Of a stretch of DNA of 64,000 bases, positions 36,838 to 46,194 are shown piece by piece. Position 1 is the first letter of the stretch, and each line of letters starts with the position of its first letter. The stretch is from Aphodousia faecalis. Its GTDB lineage: Bacteria; Pseudomonadota; Gammaproteobacteria; Burkholderiales; Burkholderiaceae_F. The translations under genes and the position numbers were made by a program. Under the pieces are notes generated by a model that saw only the letters and a program-made list of their open reading frames with translations, did no database searches and was not told the origin of the DNA. The DNA lies in contig DVGM01000034.1 in the NCBI GenBank assembly GCA_018712705.1, forward strand, positions 38,263-102,262, given 5' to 3'.

Positions 36838-37584
36838 TTATTCCTTTCGAGTCGCGAGACGATTAATTTGGGAAGCTAGAAAGCCCGCTCCAAAACCATT
36901 ATCAATATTGACGGTAGCTACGCCGTTGGAGCAGCTGTTAATCATGGTCAGAAGTGCAGAAAGTCCATGGAAATTGGCTCCATAACCGACAGAAGTGGGA
37001 ACCGCAATAACGGGATTGGCTACGAGCCCACCGATAACGGAGGCTAAAGCGCCCTCCATACCGGCAACCGCCACCACGCAGTTAGCCTTTTGCAAACGAT
37101 CTACTTTGGAAAGTAAGCGGTGGATGCCGCTAACACCGATATCGTAGAAACGTTCAACGTTTTGTCCGAAAAATTCCGCAGTTTGTGCGCATTCTTCTGC
37201 GACGGCAATATCAGCTGTTCCCGCCGTACAGACGGCAATAAGCCCTGCTCTTTTTTTGGGCTTTTCAATTTTGGCAATGCGGCTGATGGGATCGTAGGTG
37301 AGTTCGGGCAGACGCTTTTTGAGTAATCGGTATTGTTTTTCCGAGCACCGGGTTCCCATCACTTCGCCATTGTCACTAAATAAGCGAGAGAAAATCTCAA
37401 CGAGAAAGTCATCGGCTTTATTTTCACAGTAGACAACTTCGGCAAAGCCGGTGCGAACGGCTCGGTGGGAATCCAGTTTTGCAAACCCCAACTCCTCATA
37501 AGGGGCGCGAGCCAAAAGTTCTTTAGCCTCTTGAATGTCCATTTTGCCGTCTTTGACGGCCTGTAAAAGCGTATCAATCTGCAT
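36838..37584 (-). CDS. larB: LarB, nicotinate mononucleotide-adduct carboxylase/hydrolase
   Basis: LarB carboxylates nicotinic acid adenine dinucleotide and cleaves it, the first step of nickel-pincer cofactor synthesis. 248 residues from ATG 37584 (MQIDTLLQAVKDGK); the start lies within the methyltransferase end (11-nt overlap). The C-terminal half is PurE-like: VCTAGTADIAVAEECA, AGMEGALASVIGGL and VPTSVGYGA. No larA-like racemase gene is in the window, so the enzyme that uses the cofactor lies elsewhere. Confidence 0.95.
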   Translation of the reverse strand: MQIDTLLQAVKDGKMDIQEAKELLARAPYEELGFAKLDSHRAVRTGFAEVVYCENKADDFLVEIFSRLFSDNGEVMGTRCSEKQYRLLKKRLPELTYDPISRIAKIEKPKKRAGLIAVCTAGTADIAVAEECAQTAEFFGQNVERFYDIGVSGIHRLLSKVDRLQKANCVVAVAGMEGALASVIGGLVANPVIAVPTSVGYGANFHGLSALLTMINSCSNGVATVNIDNGFGAGFLASQINRLATRKE

Positions 37585-38296
37585 GGTCTTTTTCGCAAAT
37601 AATGGCGAAGTCGTGAATCTGATCGCCCGTTTGCCGTAAAACAATAGTGTCAATATTAACGAAACCGATCGAATTGAGAATTTCTTTGTCGTATTCAGGG
37701 CGATCGAATCGACTCATTGGAAGTTCTTTTGCGATGGATTCCATGATGTTGATATCAACATCGCCGAGATATTTGTGCGTTTCACGATGCGGGCGGTCAT
37801 GACGACTTGAATCCGTGAGGTAGCGGTAATGGTTGCCGTCAAAAATAATCAGTTTGCCATTAGGTTTTAGCCAACGATACCATTGACGGTAAGCGGACTC
37901 TGGATCGGGTAAATTCCATACAACGTTTCGAGAAGCGATAACGTCGAAACTTTCGTGAGGAAAGCGGGCGGCGGCTGCATCAGCCTGTAAAAATTCAACA
38001 TTTAATCCCTGGGCATTTTCACGAGCATTGGTTAGCATCGGAGCACAAGAATCAATTCCTGTGCTTTCAAAGCCCAACTTAGCCAATTCAATGGCTAAAA
38101 ATCCTGGACCGCAGCCGATATCGAGCGATTTTTGTCCATGATGAGAGCCAGGCAGCCAACGTTGCAGAAGATTTCTATATAGATTGTCAGCGTCAGCCAG
38201 TTCTTCAACGTTTGAAAGACTGTAGCCCTCGGCTCGGAGTCCCCAATAATCTTGTATGGCTTGATCAATTGTCGGGGATTTTGCTTCTTTTTCCAT
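37574..38296 (-). CDS. SAM-dependent class I methyltransferase in the lar operon
   Basis: A 240-residue methyltransferase with motif I LDIGCGPGFLAIEL near 60-73, GIDSCAPML (motif II), and VVWNLPDPESAYRQWYRWLKPNG (motif IV-post). It is the first gene of the operon and overlaps larB by 11 nt, so expression is tightly linked to cofactor synthesis. No methylation step is part of the established LarB-C-E pathway. It could modify the cofactor, supply nickel-related chemistry, or act on a substrate of the nickel enzyme; the sequence does not decide. Confidence 0.85.
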   Translation of the reverse strand: MEKEAKSPTIDQAIQDYWGLRAEGYSLSNVEELADADNLYRNLLQRWLPGSHHGQKSLDIGCGPGFLAIELAKLGFESTGIDSCAPMLTNARENAQGLNVEFLQADAAAARFPHESFDVIASRNVVWNLPDPESAYRQWYRWLKPNGKLIIFDGNHYRYLTDSSRHDRPHRETHKYLGDVDINIMESIAKELPMSRFDRPEYDKEILNSIGFVNIDTIVLRQTGDQIHDFAIICEKDHAD

Positions 38297-38392
38297 GGGA
38301 AATCCTATGTTTATTGTTCGATCATCTTAGCAAAACATAAAGTCAATGAAGACCGGTAGGGATTTTTCAATCAGAAAAGGGTGCAAATAGGC

Positions 38393-38427
38393 AAAAAAAA
38401 TCGCCCCGCGCAAAGAAGGCGGGGCGA
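38393..38427 (-). terminator. Terminator of the ArgH-like/Dcu/PrpD operon
   Basis: TCGCCCCGC (38401-38409) / GCGGGGCGA (38419-38427). On the minus strand eight T residues follow. Confidence 0.9.
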
Positions 38428-38436
38428 AAAAGTTTT

Positions 38437-39843
38437 TTAGATATCAAACTGGGTGGTGGTGATGGGTTTGGATCCCAATAACTTCACCACCGGATCAAGA
38501 TTGGGCTGATCTTTAAGATGCAGCAAGAAGTCGGCAATGCCTTCCACCACTTCAGTCGGGAAAACCATGCCGGCGATGTCCCGATACTTACTCATCAATG
38601 CTTCATCGCTCACCGGATTTTGAGGAGCACCTAATGGGAATTCAACCCGTTCGGTGTAGTTCTTTCCGTCGCGCGTGAAGACCGTCACAATCGGTTCATC
38701 CTCGTCTTTTTGCGTCTTATCGATTTCAAATTCGACCAAATCCATGGCTTGGCGAATGCGAGGATCGTGTCGATTGGTACGCGTGTAAGCGGTTAAATTC
38801 GCGCCGCCGAAAACCAGTCGGGCTGCAATACCGTAAGCGATGCTCATTTGTGCCGCAGGCATCGGGTCGAGCTTTCTGCCGCCGCACATACCGTGAACAA
38901 ACGGATTGATCTTGATATGGATCTTTTCAATATCAGCAGGAGTCAAACTGTGTTCATCCATGATGATATTGACGGCATCAATGGAAGAGTGTGAACTTCT
39001 GCAGGAAGCATGCGGCTTAATGGAAACACGACCCAACTTCCAATTTTTGCCTAAATCGCGAAGCCAGGCATCGGGGTCTTGACTTGTCGGAGCAAAAGTC
39101 TTGGAAAAGCCACCCCATACTTGTTCAAAGGCGAGTTTCGGACCGGTGAAGCCTTCACGGGCTAGCAAACAAGCAAGCAATCCGCCGTGAGCGGCGTTGC
39201 CGACATGCAGACGTTTGTTTTGTGCGCCATCGTGAACAAAAGACCATTGACCGGCTGCAAAACTCGTGGCGATACCAAGCGCCGCCTGCATTTTTTCAAC
39301 GTCCAGTCCTAAGAGACGACCGACCGCCGCCGCGGCACCGAAGACGCCACACGTGCCGGTGGAGTGCCAGCCAGCACCGTTGTGCGGCTCATAGGCGCCG
39401 CACGATTCAAGGGCGCGACGGGCCAAGTCATAGCCCAATGTGACGGCAACAATAAATTCTTTACCGTCAATTGGGCGATTACAAAGACTTAATGCGGCAA
39501 AAGCAGCCGGAACAACGACAGCGCCCGAGTGATCGCAGCCGTTGGTGTCGTCCAATTCGAAAGTATGGGAAGAGACACCGTTACTGAGCGCGGCGTTTCG
39601 GGCGCTGACCTTAATACCCTTGCCCCAAAGAGGAACATTTCCGCTCATTTCGCCGCCGATAGCGAAAACTTTATTTAAAAGTTTTGTCTCGGGACTGACA
39701 GCGCCGGCAATACCTGCACCCACGGAGTCCAGAATATGACGTTGAGCTTTGATGATGAGTTCTTCGGGGATATCTTCAAATTTGGTCCAAACAACGAAAC
39801 GAGCCAATTGTTCGGAAATCAATTGAGTATTTTCGCTTTGCAT
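38437..39843 (-). CDS. MmgE/PrpD family protein (possible epimerase or dehydratase)
   Basis: 468 residues of the MmgE/PrpD fold, which includes 2-methylcitrate dehydratase, cis-aconitate decarboxylase and iminodisuccinate epimerase. Recognisable stretches: HILDSVGAGIAG, SNGVSSHTFELDDTNGCDHSGAVVVPAA, HNGAGWHSTGTCGVFGAAAA and RSSHSSIDAV. No prpB or prpC is nearby, so a methylcitrate role is unlikely here. It is the third gene after an ArgH-like lyase and a Dcu carrier, and that pairing fits an epimerase acting on a dicarboxylate adduct (inference). The start follows a weak GAGCG. Confidence 0.88.
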   Translation of the reverse strand: MQSENTQLISEQLARFVVWTKFEDIPEELIIKAQRHILDSVGAGIAGAVSPETKLLNKVFAIGGEMSGNVPLWGKGIKVSARNAALSNGVSSHTFELDDTNGCDHSGAVVVPAAFAALSLCNRPIDGKEFIVAVTLGYDLARRALESCGAYEPHNGAGWHSTGTCGVFGAAAAVGRLLGLDVEKMQAALGIATSFAAGQWSFVHDGAQNKRLHVGNAAHGGLLACLLAREGFTGPKLAFEQVWGGFSKTFAPTSQDPDAWLRDLGKNWKLGRVSIKPHASCRSSHSSIDAVNIIMDEHSLTPADIEKIHIKINPFVHGMCGGRKLDPMPAAQMSIAYGIAARLVFGGANLTAYTRTNRHDPRIRQAMDLVEFEIDKTQKDEDEPIVTVFTRDGKNYTERVEFPLGAPQNPVSDEALMSKYRDIAGMVFPTEVVEGIADFLLHLKDQPNLDPVVKLLGSKPITTTQFDI

Positions 39844-39915
39844 AACGATCGCTCTGAGAAAAACTTAAAACAGGAGGAGCGGGTAAGGAACCCGCTCCAA
39901 ACACATCAGCCTATT

Positions 39916-41250
39916 TTAGAAGAAAATAAAGCTTAAGAAGTAACCGGCTGCAACACCCGTGATGATATGTACGAAACCGGGGATGATGTAGCTGTGGTTA
40001 ACAACGTATTTACCCAAACGGGTGGTACCGGTACGGTCAAAAGCCGTGCAGCCGATTTGCGCGCCGCCGGGGATGATGAAGTCACCGCACGTGGCAGGAA
40101 ACAGTGCAACGCAAAGGCCCGCGGGGATGCCGATCGAAACACCTAGAGGCATTAAAGCTGCCGTTGTCGCAGAGGGACTTAAAATCACCGCGGAGAAGCA
40201 AAACAGTACAACACCGAAGAGCATCGGAGTTGACTGGGCCATGTCAGTGAATAAGCCGACGAACAAAGGCTTATAAGCTTCAAAGAACGTACCCGTCAAC
40301 CAAGAAACACCAAACACGCCCACCACGCCGATTAAGCCGGAAACGAAGACGGAGCCGGAGGCAAACTTGCTGCTTGGTACTTTACAAAACACGATGATGA
40401 AAAGACCAAAGGCGAGCATGACCATTTGAATCAAGGACGGGATAGGAAGAGTGGAGATCTTACCGGCGGCTTCCCAACTTGGGAGCAATTCCTTAAACGT
40501 GCCGAAGATGATCACAGTCACGACGCCTACAAGGAAGATGCCAACAGACAATTTTTGTCCTTTGGTTGCTTCAAAGGGTTTATTGTCATTGGTGACGACC
40601 AATTCTTGATATTGACCGGATTGAACGCGGCGAATAAATTCAGGGTCTTTTTCAAGCTCAGTGCCTTTCCAGTACACCGACAAGCATGTGCAAAGCGTGG
40701 CGATGATAAAGGCCGGGACAGTAACAGCCAAAATTTGAATTAAAGAGACGTCCAAAACGGCAAGGCTTGCGACCAAGGCGGCCATGGCAGCGCTCATAGG
40801 ACTTGCGACCACAGCGATACCGGCCGAAATCACAGACGCGGCAATGGGACGTTCAGGGCGCACTTTAGCGGAGGCCGCCACTTCGGCTACGACCGGGTAG
40901 ACGGCGAAGGCCACGTAGGCCGTGCCGCAGAGCACGACAAAAAGCGAGCAGACAAAAGGTCCCACAATCGTGATGGCGCTTGGCCACTTGCGAAGCATTT
41001 TTTCAGCTAAGCGGACCAAGAGATCGAGACCGCCCGCACCTTGCAAGATACTGGTACAGGCAATCACAGCCACAATAATCAATAGGGTGGAAACAGGGGG
41101 TGAAGCCGGTTGAAGACCGAAGCCCAAGACCAAAATACTCACACCCAAGCCACCCGCGGCGCCGAGACCGACACCGCCGAAGCGGCCCCCGACGCCAATA
41201 CAGACGAGCATAACAGCTAGTTGTAACCAGAAATTTAAATCGGTTTCCAT
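39916..41250 (-). CDS. DcuA/DcuB-family C4-dicarboxylate carrier, divergent subgroup (copy B)
   Basis: 444 residues from ATG 41250 with AAGGA upstream; a TTG at 41256 is also in frame. Very close to the 31.1-kb copy: shared GGRFGGVGLGAAGG, VSILVLGFG, VPSSKFASGSVF and FIIPGGAQIGCTAFDRTGTTRLG. It lies 28 nt after the ArgH-like gene and 72 nt before the PrpD gene, clearly an operon. It probably imports the compound that the lyase and PrpD protein process, or exports the fumarate/succinate produced. Confidence 0.9.
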   Translation of the reverse strand: METDLNFWLQLAVMLVCIGVGGRFGGVGLGAAGGLGVSILVLGFGLQPASPPVSTLLIIVAVIACTSILQGAGGLDLLVRLAEKMLRKWPSAITIVGPFVCSLFVVLCGTAYVAFAVYPVVAEVAASAKVRPERPIAASVISAGIAVVASPMSAAMAALVASLAVLDVSLIQILAVTVPAFIIATLCTCLSVYWKGTELEKDPEFIRRVQSGQYQELVVTNDNKPFEATKGQKLSVGIFLVGVVTVIIFGTFKELLPSWEAAGKISTLPIPSLIQMVMLAFGLFIIVFCKVPSSKFASGSVFVSGLIGVVGVFGVSWLTGTFFEAYKPLFVGLFTDMAQSTPMLFGVVLFCFSAVILSPSATTAALMPLGVSIGIPAGLCVALFPATCGDFIIPGGAQIGCTAFDRTGTTRLGKYVVNHSYIIPGFVHIITGVAAGYFLSFIFF

Positions 41251-41277
41251 TTCCAATTCCTTTTCGAATCGATTGGA

Positions 41278-42675
<1,398 letters not shown>

Positions 42676-42770
42676 TTATAACTCCTTGAAAATTAAATAT
42701 ATATTGAAACTTTTAGAAAATCAAAGGAAACCTAATCCCAATAAAATCAGGCGATTTAACTTTACTCTTA

Positions 42771-42782
42771 TTTGTCGACAAA
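42771..42782. promoter_or_regulatory. Candidate GntR operator upstream of the ArgH-like operon
   Basis: TTTGTCGACAAA, a perfect 12-base palindrome 96 nt before the start codon. It shares 11 bases exactly with the site between gntR and the second dcu gene. On the minus strand TTGTCG could double as a -35 with TAAATC 17 nt further. Confidence 0.65.
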
Positions 42783-42884
42783 ATACAGTAATAAGTAAAC
42801 AAATAATAAGGTAATATTAAATTATTGTTGTTATTCAAATAGATAGCAAATATCAGTAAAAACCCTGATCGAGCAATCGAAGAT

Positions 42885-42919
42885 GAAAAAAGGCATCTGA
42901 AAATGGAAATGGATGCCTT
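42885..42919 (-). terminator. Terminator of the heptose synthesis operon
   Basis: AAGGCATC (42890-42897) / GATGCCTT (42912-42919), then TTTTTTC on the minus strand, past the rfaE2 stop. Confidence 0.8.
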
Positions 42920-42947
42920 GAAAAGAAAAATCGGAGGAAATCAGTGT

Positions 42948-43454
42948 TTATTTTTTAAGGTTCAACGAACTGATTTTTTGTAAAAGAGCGGTGGTTGAGC
43001 GTTGGTGTTCAAATTGAACTGTCACCGTTTTGGCTCCCCAAGTGGCAACAAGTTTCGCCTCAGGTAGATCTTCAATTTTATAGTCACCCCCTTTGACATA
43101 GATATCCGGATGCGCATTTTCAACTGCTTTAAGGGGGACTTTTTCTTCAAAAATAACGACCAGATCTACGCTTTCAAGCGCGGCGAGCACGGCGGCTCGG
43201 TCAGCCTGGGTATTAATGGGCCGTTCGTCACCCTTACCAAGCATTTTGACAGAAGCGTCGGAATTAATCGCAACAACCAAGCTTGCCCCTAAGGCACGTG
43301 CTTGCGCGAGGTACGTGACGTGTCCTCGATGCAAAATATCAAAGACCCCATTGGTCATGACAACAGGATGGGGCAACTTTGAAGCGCGCTCCGCAAGGTG
43401 CTCCATATCAGTGATTTTTGCCTCGAAACCAGGGGCGGGAAGTCGTGTACTCAT
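42948..43454 (-). CDS. rfaE2: D-glycero-beta-D-manno-heptose 1-phosphate adenylyltransferase
   Basis: The nucleotidyltransferase half of HldE as a stand-alone protein of 168 residues. It activates heptose 1-phosphate with ATP for ADP-heptose synthesis. The cytidylyltransferase-like signature NGVFDILHRGHVTYL lies near 36-50, and TVQFEHQRSTTALLQKI near the end carries the family S-T-T motif. It ends the operon rfaE1-hldD-gmhB-rfaE2, so every step from sedoheptulose-derived heptose 7-phosphate to ADP-L-glycero-heptose is encoded here. Confidence 0.93.
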   Translation of the reverse strand: MSTRLPAPGFEAKITDMEHLAERASKLPHPVVMTNGVFDILHRGHVTYLAQARALGASLVVAINSDASVKMLGKGDERPINTQADRAAVLAALESVDLVVIFEEKVPLKAVENAHPDIYVKGGDYKIEDLPEAKLVATWGAKTVTVQFEHQRSTTALLQKISSLNLKK

Positions 43455-43462
43455 AAGAATCC

Positions 43463-44014
43463 TTATAGAACAATCTGGACCGCTTCCAAAAGATTAACGG
43501 CCGTGTGGGTGCACTCGGGTGTGGCTTGAGGCTTTTGTAAACCGTCTTTCCCCACCAGAATGCGCGTGCCGATATGAGCGGAGAGTGCAGCTTGCATGTC
43601 ACCCGATTTGTCGCCAACCATGAGGCTTGCCGGCATGTCAATGTTCCACTTTTTTTGAGCGGCTAACAGCATACCGGGTTTGGGCTTGCGGCAGTCACAG
43701 TCACAGCGATAAGCGCCAATCGCCTTTTCAGGGTGATGGGGACAGAAGAAAATATCGGTAATTAGAACACCCTGTCGGGCAAATTCGCCTTTCATCCAAT
43801 CGCAAAGGCGCACAAAATCTTCTTCACTGTAATAACCTCTGCCGATTCCGCTTTGATTGGTGGCAATGACTAAAAGGTATCCCGCACTTTGCAGTTGTCG
43901 ACAGGCTTCGAAAACACCGGGAATAAAAGTGAACTCTTCGGGCGTATGAACGTAGGCGTGATCAATATTGATCACGCCGTCACGATCTAGGAAAGCGGCT
44001 TTCGGTAAGCTCAT
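43463..44014 (-). CDS. gmhB: D,D-heptose 1,7-bisphosphate 7-phosphatase
   Basis: A HAD-superfamily phosphatase of 183 residues. The catalytic motif is FLDRDGVIN near 8-16, with a zinc-binding loop CPHHPEKAIGAYRCDCDCRKP typical of GmhB and histidinol-phosphatase relatives, then MVGDKSGDM. It removes the 7-phosphate in ADP-heptose synthesis. The ATG overlaps the hldD stop (TAATG). Confidence 0.94.
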   Translation of the reverse strand: MSLPKAAFLDRDGVINIDHAYVHTPEEFTFIPGVFEACRQLQSAGYLLVIATNQSGIGRGYYSEEDFVRLCDWMKGEFARQGVLITDIFFCPHHPEKAIGAYRCDCDCRKPKPGMLLAAQKKWNIDMPASLMVGDKSGDMQAALSAHIGTRILVGKDGLQKPQATPECTHTAVNLLEAVQIVL

Positions 44015-45048
44015 TATTTGGCTTCAGCGATAGTTGGATCGGAGCTCACGTCCTGGTAGCGCGTTAAAAGATCTGCTACGTAATCGGCTGTTCCCTCTTC
44101 AACGCTTCTGAATCGAACATCGCAGCCGGCTGCGCGAAGCTTCGTTAAATCGGCTTGCGTGTAGGCCTGATACTTGCCTTTTAAGGATTCCGGGAAGGGG
44201 ATATAGCGGATAAAGCCTTCCTTGACGGCTTGCTCAAGCGTTACCTTTTCTTTGCCTTCGTGAGTACGCAACGCGTTTACCACACCTAAAGAGACATCGT
44301 TAAACGGTTGGGCGCGGCCGGTGCCGCAGTTGTAGATGCCGGTGACAGGCTTATCAAAGAAGTGAAGGTTCACGGCAATCACATCATCGACATAGACAAA
44401 GTCACGTTCCTGTTCTCCGTTACCATAGCCTAAGCATCCTTCAAAAAGGCGCACATAACCTTCTTTTCGGAATTGGAAGAATTGATGGAAAGCAACGCTT
44501 GCCATGCGGCCCTTATGCTGTTCGTGCGGACCGTAGACGTTGAAGTAGCGCAGACCGATCACAGGAGCCTTTACTTCGCCTTTAGCCATCTTGGCGCGCA
44601 GCACTTGGTCGAAAAGGAACTTGGAGTAGCCGTAGACATTAAGCGGACCTTCAAAGCGCGGATCTTCAACAAATGTTGTGCTTGCTCCATAGGTTGCAGC
44701 AGATGATGCGTAAATCATCGGAATACCCAGTTCCTGAGCCCAGTTAAAGAGTTCCAGGGTATAGCGATAGTTGTTATCCATCATGTAGCGGCCGTCTGTT
44801 TCCATCGTGTCGGAGCAGGCTCCTTGGTGGAAGATGGCTTCTGGTTTGGCAATTTTGCGAGCGCGAACCAGTTCGATAAAGTCACGCTTATCAAAGTAAT
44901 CGGAAATTTGGCACTCGACCAAATTCTTAAATTTTTCAGCACGGCTGAGATTGTCCACCGCGATCACGTCGGTGATGCCACGGCGGTTTAAAGCCAAAAC
45001 ATTATTAGCGCCGATAAAACCGGCGGCGCCCGTTACGATAATGCTCAC
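44014..45048 (-). CDS. hldD: ADP-L-glycero-D-manno-heptose 6-epimerase
   Basis: Short-chain dehydrogenase-type epimerase of 344 residues using NADP. GAAGFIGANN at 7-16, YGASTTFVED and the catalytic YGYSK near 140-144 are in place. GTG start overlapping the rfaE1 stop by 4 nt. Makes the final sugar nucleotide for inner-core heptose. Confidence 0.95.
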   Translation of the reverse strand: MSIIVTGAAGFIGANNVLALNRRGITDVIAVDNLSRAEKFKNLVECQISDYFDKRDFIELVRARKIAKPEAIFHQGACSDTMETDGRYMMDNNYRYTLELFNWAQELGIPMIYASSAATYGASTTFVEDPRFEGPLNVYGYSKFLFDQVLRAKMAKGEVKAPVIGLRYFNVYGPHEQHKGRMASVAFHQFFQFRKEGYVRLFEGCLGYGNGEQERDFVYVDDVIAVNLHFFDKPVTGIYNCGTGRAQPFNDVSLGVVNALRTHEGKEKVTLEQAVKEGFIRYIPFPESLKGKYQAYTQADLTKLRAAGCDVRFRSVEEGTADYVADLLTRYQDVSSDPTIAEAK

Positions 45049-46001
45049 AATGCTTCTCCTGCAAAAAGATCGTCATAGCCGTTAGGGAAGAGTTCTTCAA
45101 AACTGACCGTGGCTGTGCCGAGTTTCCCAACCACAATGCCGCCAGCGCGATTGGCAATTCGCATCGCGTCTTCAAGCGGCTTGCCCATTGCCATCATGGT
45201 GGCCATGACGGCAATCACGGTGTCTCCGGCACCGGACACGTCGTAGACTTCCAGCGCTTGAGCCGGAATTGTTTTTGCTCCCTTATCGGAAAAAAGCGTC
45301 ATGCCCTCTTCACTGCGTGTAAGCAACACAGCGGTCAGATTGAGCTTTTCCCGAAGCGCTTGGGCTTTTTCGGTTAATTCTTCTTCACTTTCCCAAGAAC
45401 CCACGACTTGTGCTAATTCAGAACGATTGGGGGTAATGACAGTAGCGCCGCGATAGCGGTCATAGTTGCTGCCTTTGGGGTCAATTAAAATGGGTTTGCC
45501 CTTGGCGCGTGCACAATCAATCATGCGTGCGATATGGTCAAGTCCGCCTTTGCCGTAGTCAGACAAAACAACCACTTCGCAATCGTCAATCAATTGCTCA
45601 AATTCACAAAGGTGTTTGGCTAGCACCGCGGTGGCTGGGCGATTTTCAAAGTCAGCTCGCAACATTTGTTGCTGACGGGCCACAATCCGCAATTTAACGG
45701 TTGTTTTTAAATCGGGATCACGATGCAGGTGCGGTTCAATTCCTTTTTCTTTAAGGATACGTTCAACGGTAGAGCCTGCTTCATCACAACCGACCACAGA
45801 CAATAACTTTGCACCGGCTCCTAATGCACTGATATTGAGTGCAACGTTGGCCGCGCCGCCCAAGCGCTCTTCTTCACGCGCAATGCGAACAACCGGCACC
45901 GGAGCTTCGGGTGAAATGCGGTTAGCGTCGCCAAACCAATAACGGTCAAGCATGGCATCGCCCGCCACGAGAATTTTCTTTTGACTGAATGAATTTGCCA
46001 C
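45045..46001 (-). CDS. rfaE1: D-glycero-beta-D-manno-heptose-7-phosphate kinase
   Basis: The kinase half of HldE as a separate protein (PfkB/ribokinase fold). Start chosen at GTG 46001 with AAGGA 8 nt upstream, giving 318 residues, the usual size of this domain; the frame is open to 46211 but the extension crosses the pgi promoter and leader. Motifs: VAGDAMLDRYWFGDANRISPEAPVPVV at the N-terminus, and DVSGAGDTVIA with the catalytic aspartate near the C-terminus. First gene of the heptose operon, divergent from pgi. Confidence 0.93.
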   Translation of the reverse strand: MANSFSQKKILVAGDAMLDRYWFGDANRISPEAPVPVVRIAREEERLGGAANVALNISALGAGAKLLSVVGCDEAGSTVERILKEKGIEPHLHRDPDLKTTVKLRIVARQQQMLRADFENRPATAVLAKHLCEFEQLIDDCEVVVLSDYGKGGLDHIARMIDCARAKGKPILIDPKGSNYDRYRGATVITPNRSELAQVVGSWESEEELTEKAQALREKLNLTAVLLTRSEEGMTLFSDKGAKTIPAQALEVYDVSGAGDTVIAVMATMMAMGKPLEDAMRIANRAGGIVVGKLGTATVSFEELFPNGYDDLFAGEAL

Positions 46002-46092
46002 GTTGGCATTCCTTACTTTAGCTATTTTTCGACAATTGTAAGCATCAGGATGCGTTTTTGCCTGAAAACTGTATCTATTGGTTAGATTCTGA

Positions 46093-46135
46093 TGCCAACA
46101 TTGGCAAGCCGTTTTTTGCCAACGTACAATGGCAA
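46093..46135 (+). promoter_or_regulatory. pgi promoter with TTGGCA/TGCCAA dyads
   Basis: -35 TTGGCA (46101-46106), 18-nt spacer, -10 TACAAT (46125-46130). TGCCAA-CA-TTGGCA (46093-46106) overlaps the -35, and TTGCCA (46117-46122)/TGGCAA (46130-46135) bracket the -10, suggesting a repressor or activator site. Confidence 0.55.
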
Positions 46136-46147
46136 CTAGATTGTTAT

Positions 46148-46181
46148 AAGCGCCGCCCAGGTGTATCGGCGCTTCGTTTTT
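46148..46181 (+). terminator. Leader terminator just before pgi
   Basis: AAGCGCCG (46148-46155) / CGGCGCTT (46167-46174) followed by CGTTTTTTT, ending 14 nt before the pgi start. No plus-strand gene lies upstream for it to terminate, so it looks like an attenuator. Confidence 0.7.
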
Positions 46182-46194
46182 TTGAGTTTTAGTC

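Noticed and set aside
43891..43900. TTGTCGACAG inside gmhB, one base from the GntR palindrome
   Set aside because: It lies in coding sequence and breaks the palindrome, so it is probably chance.
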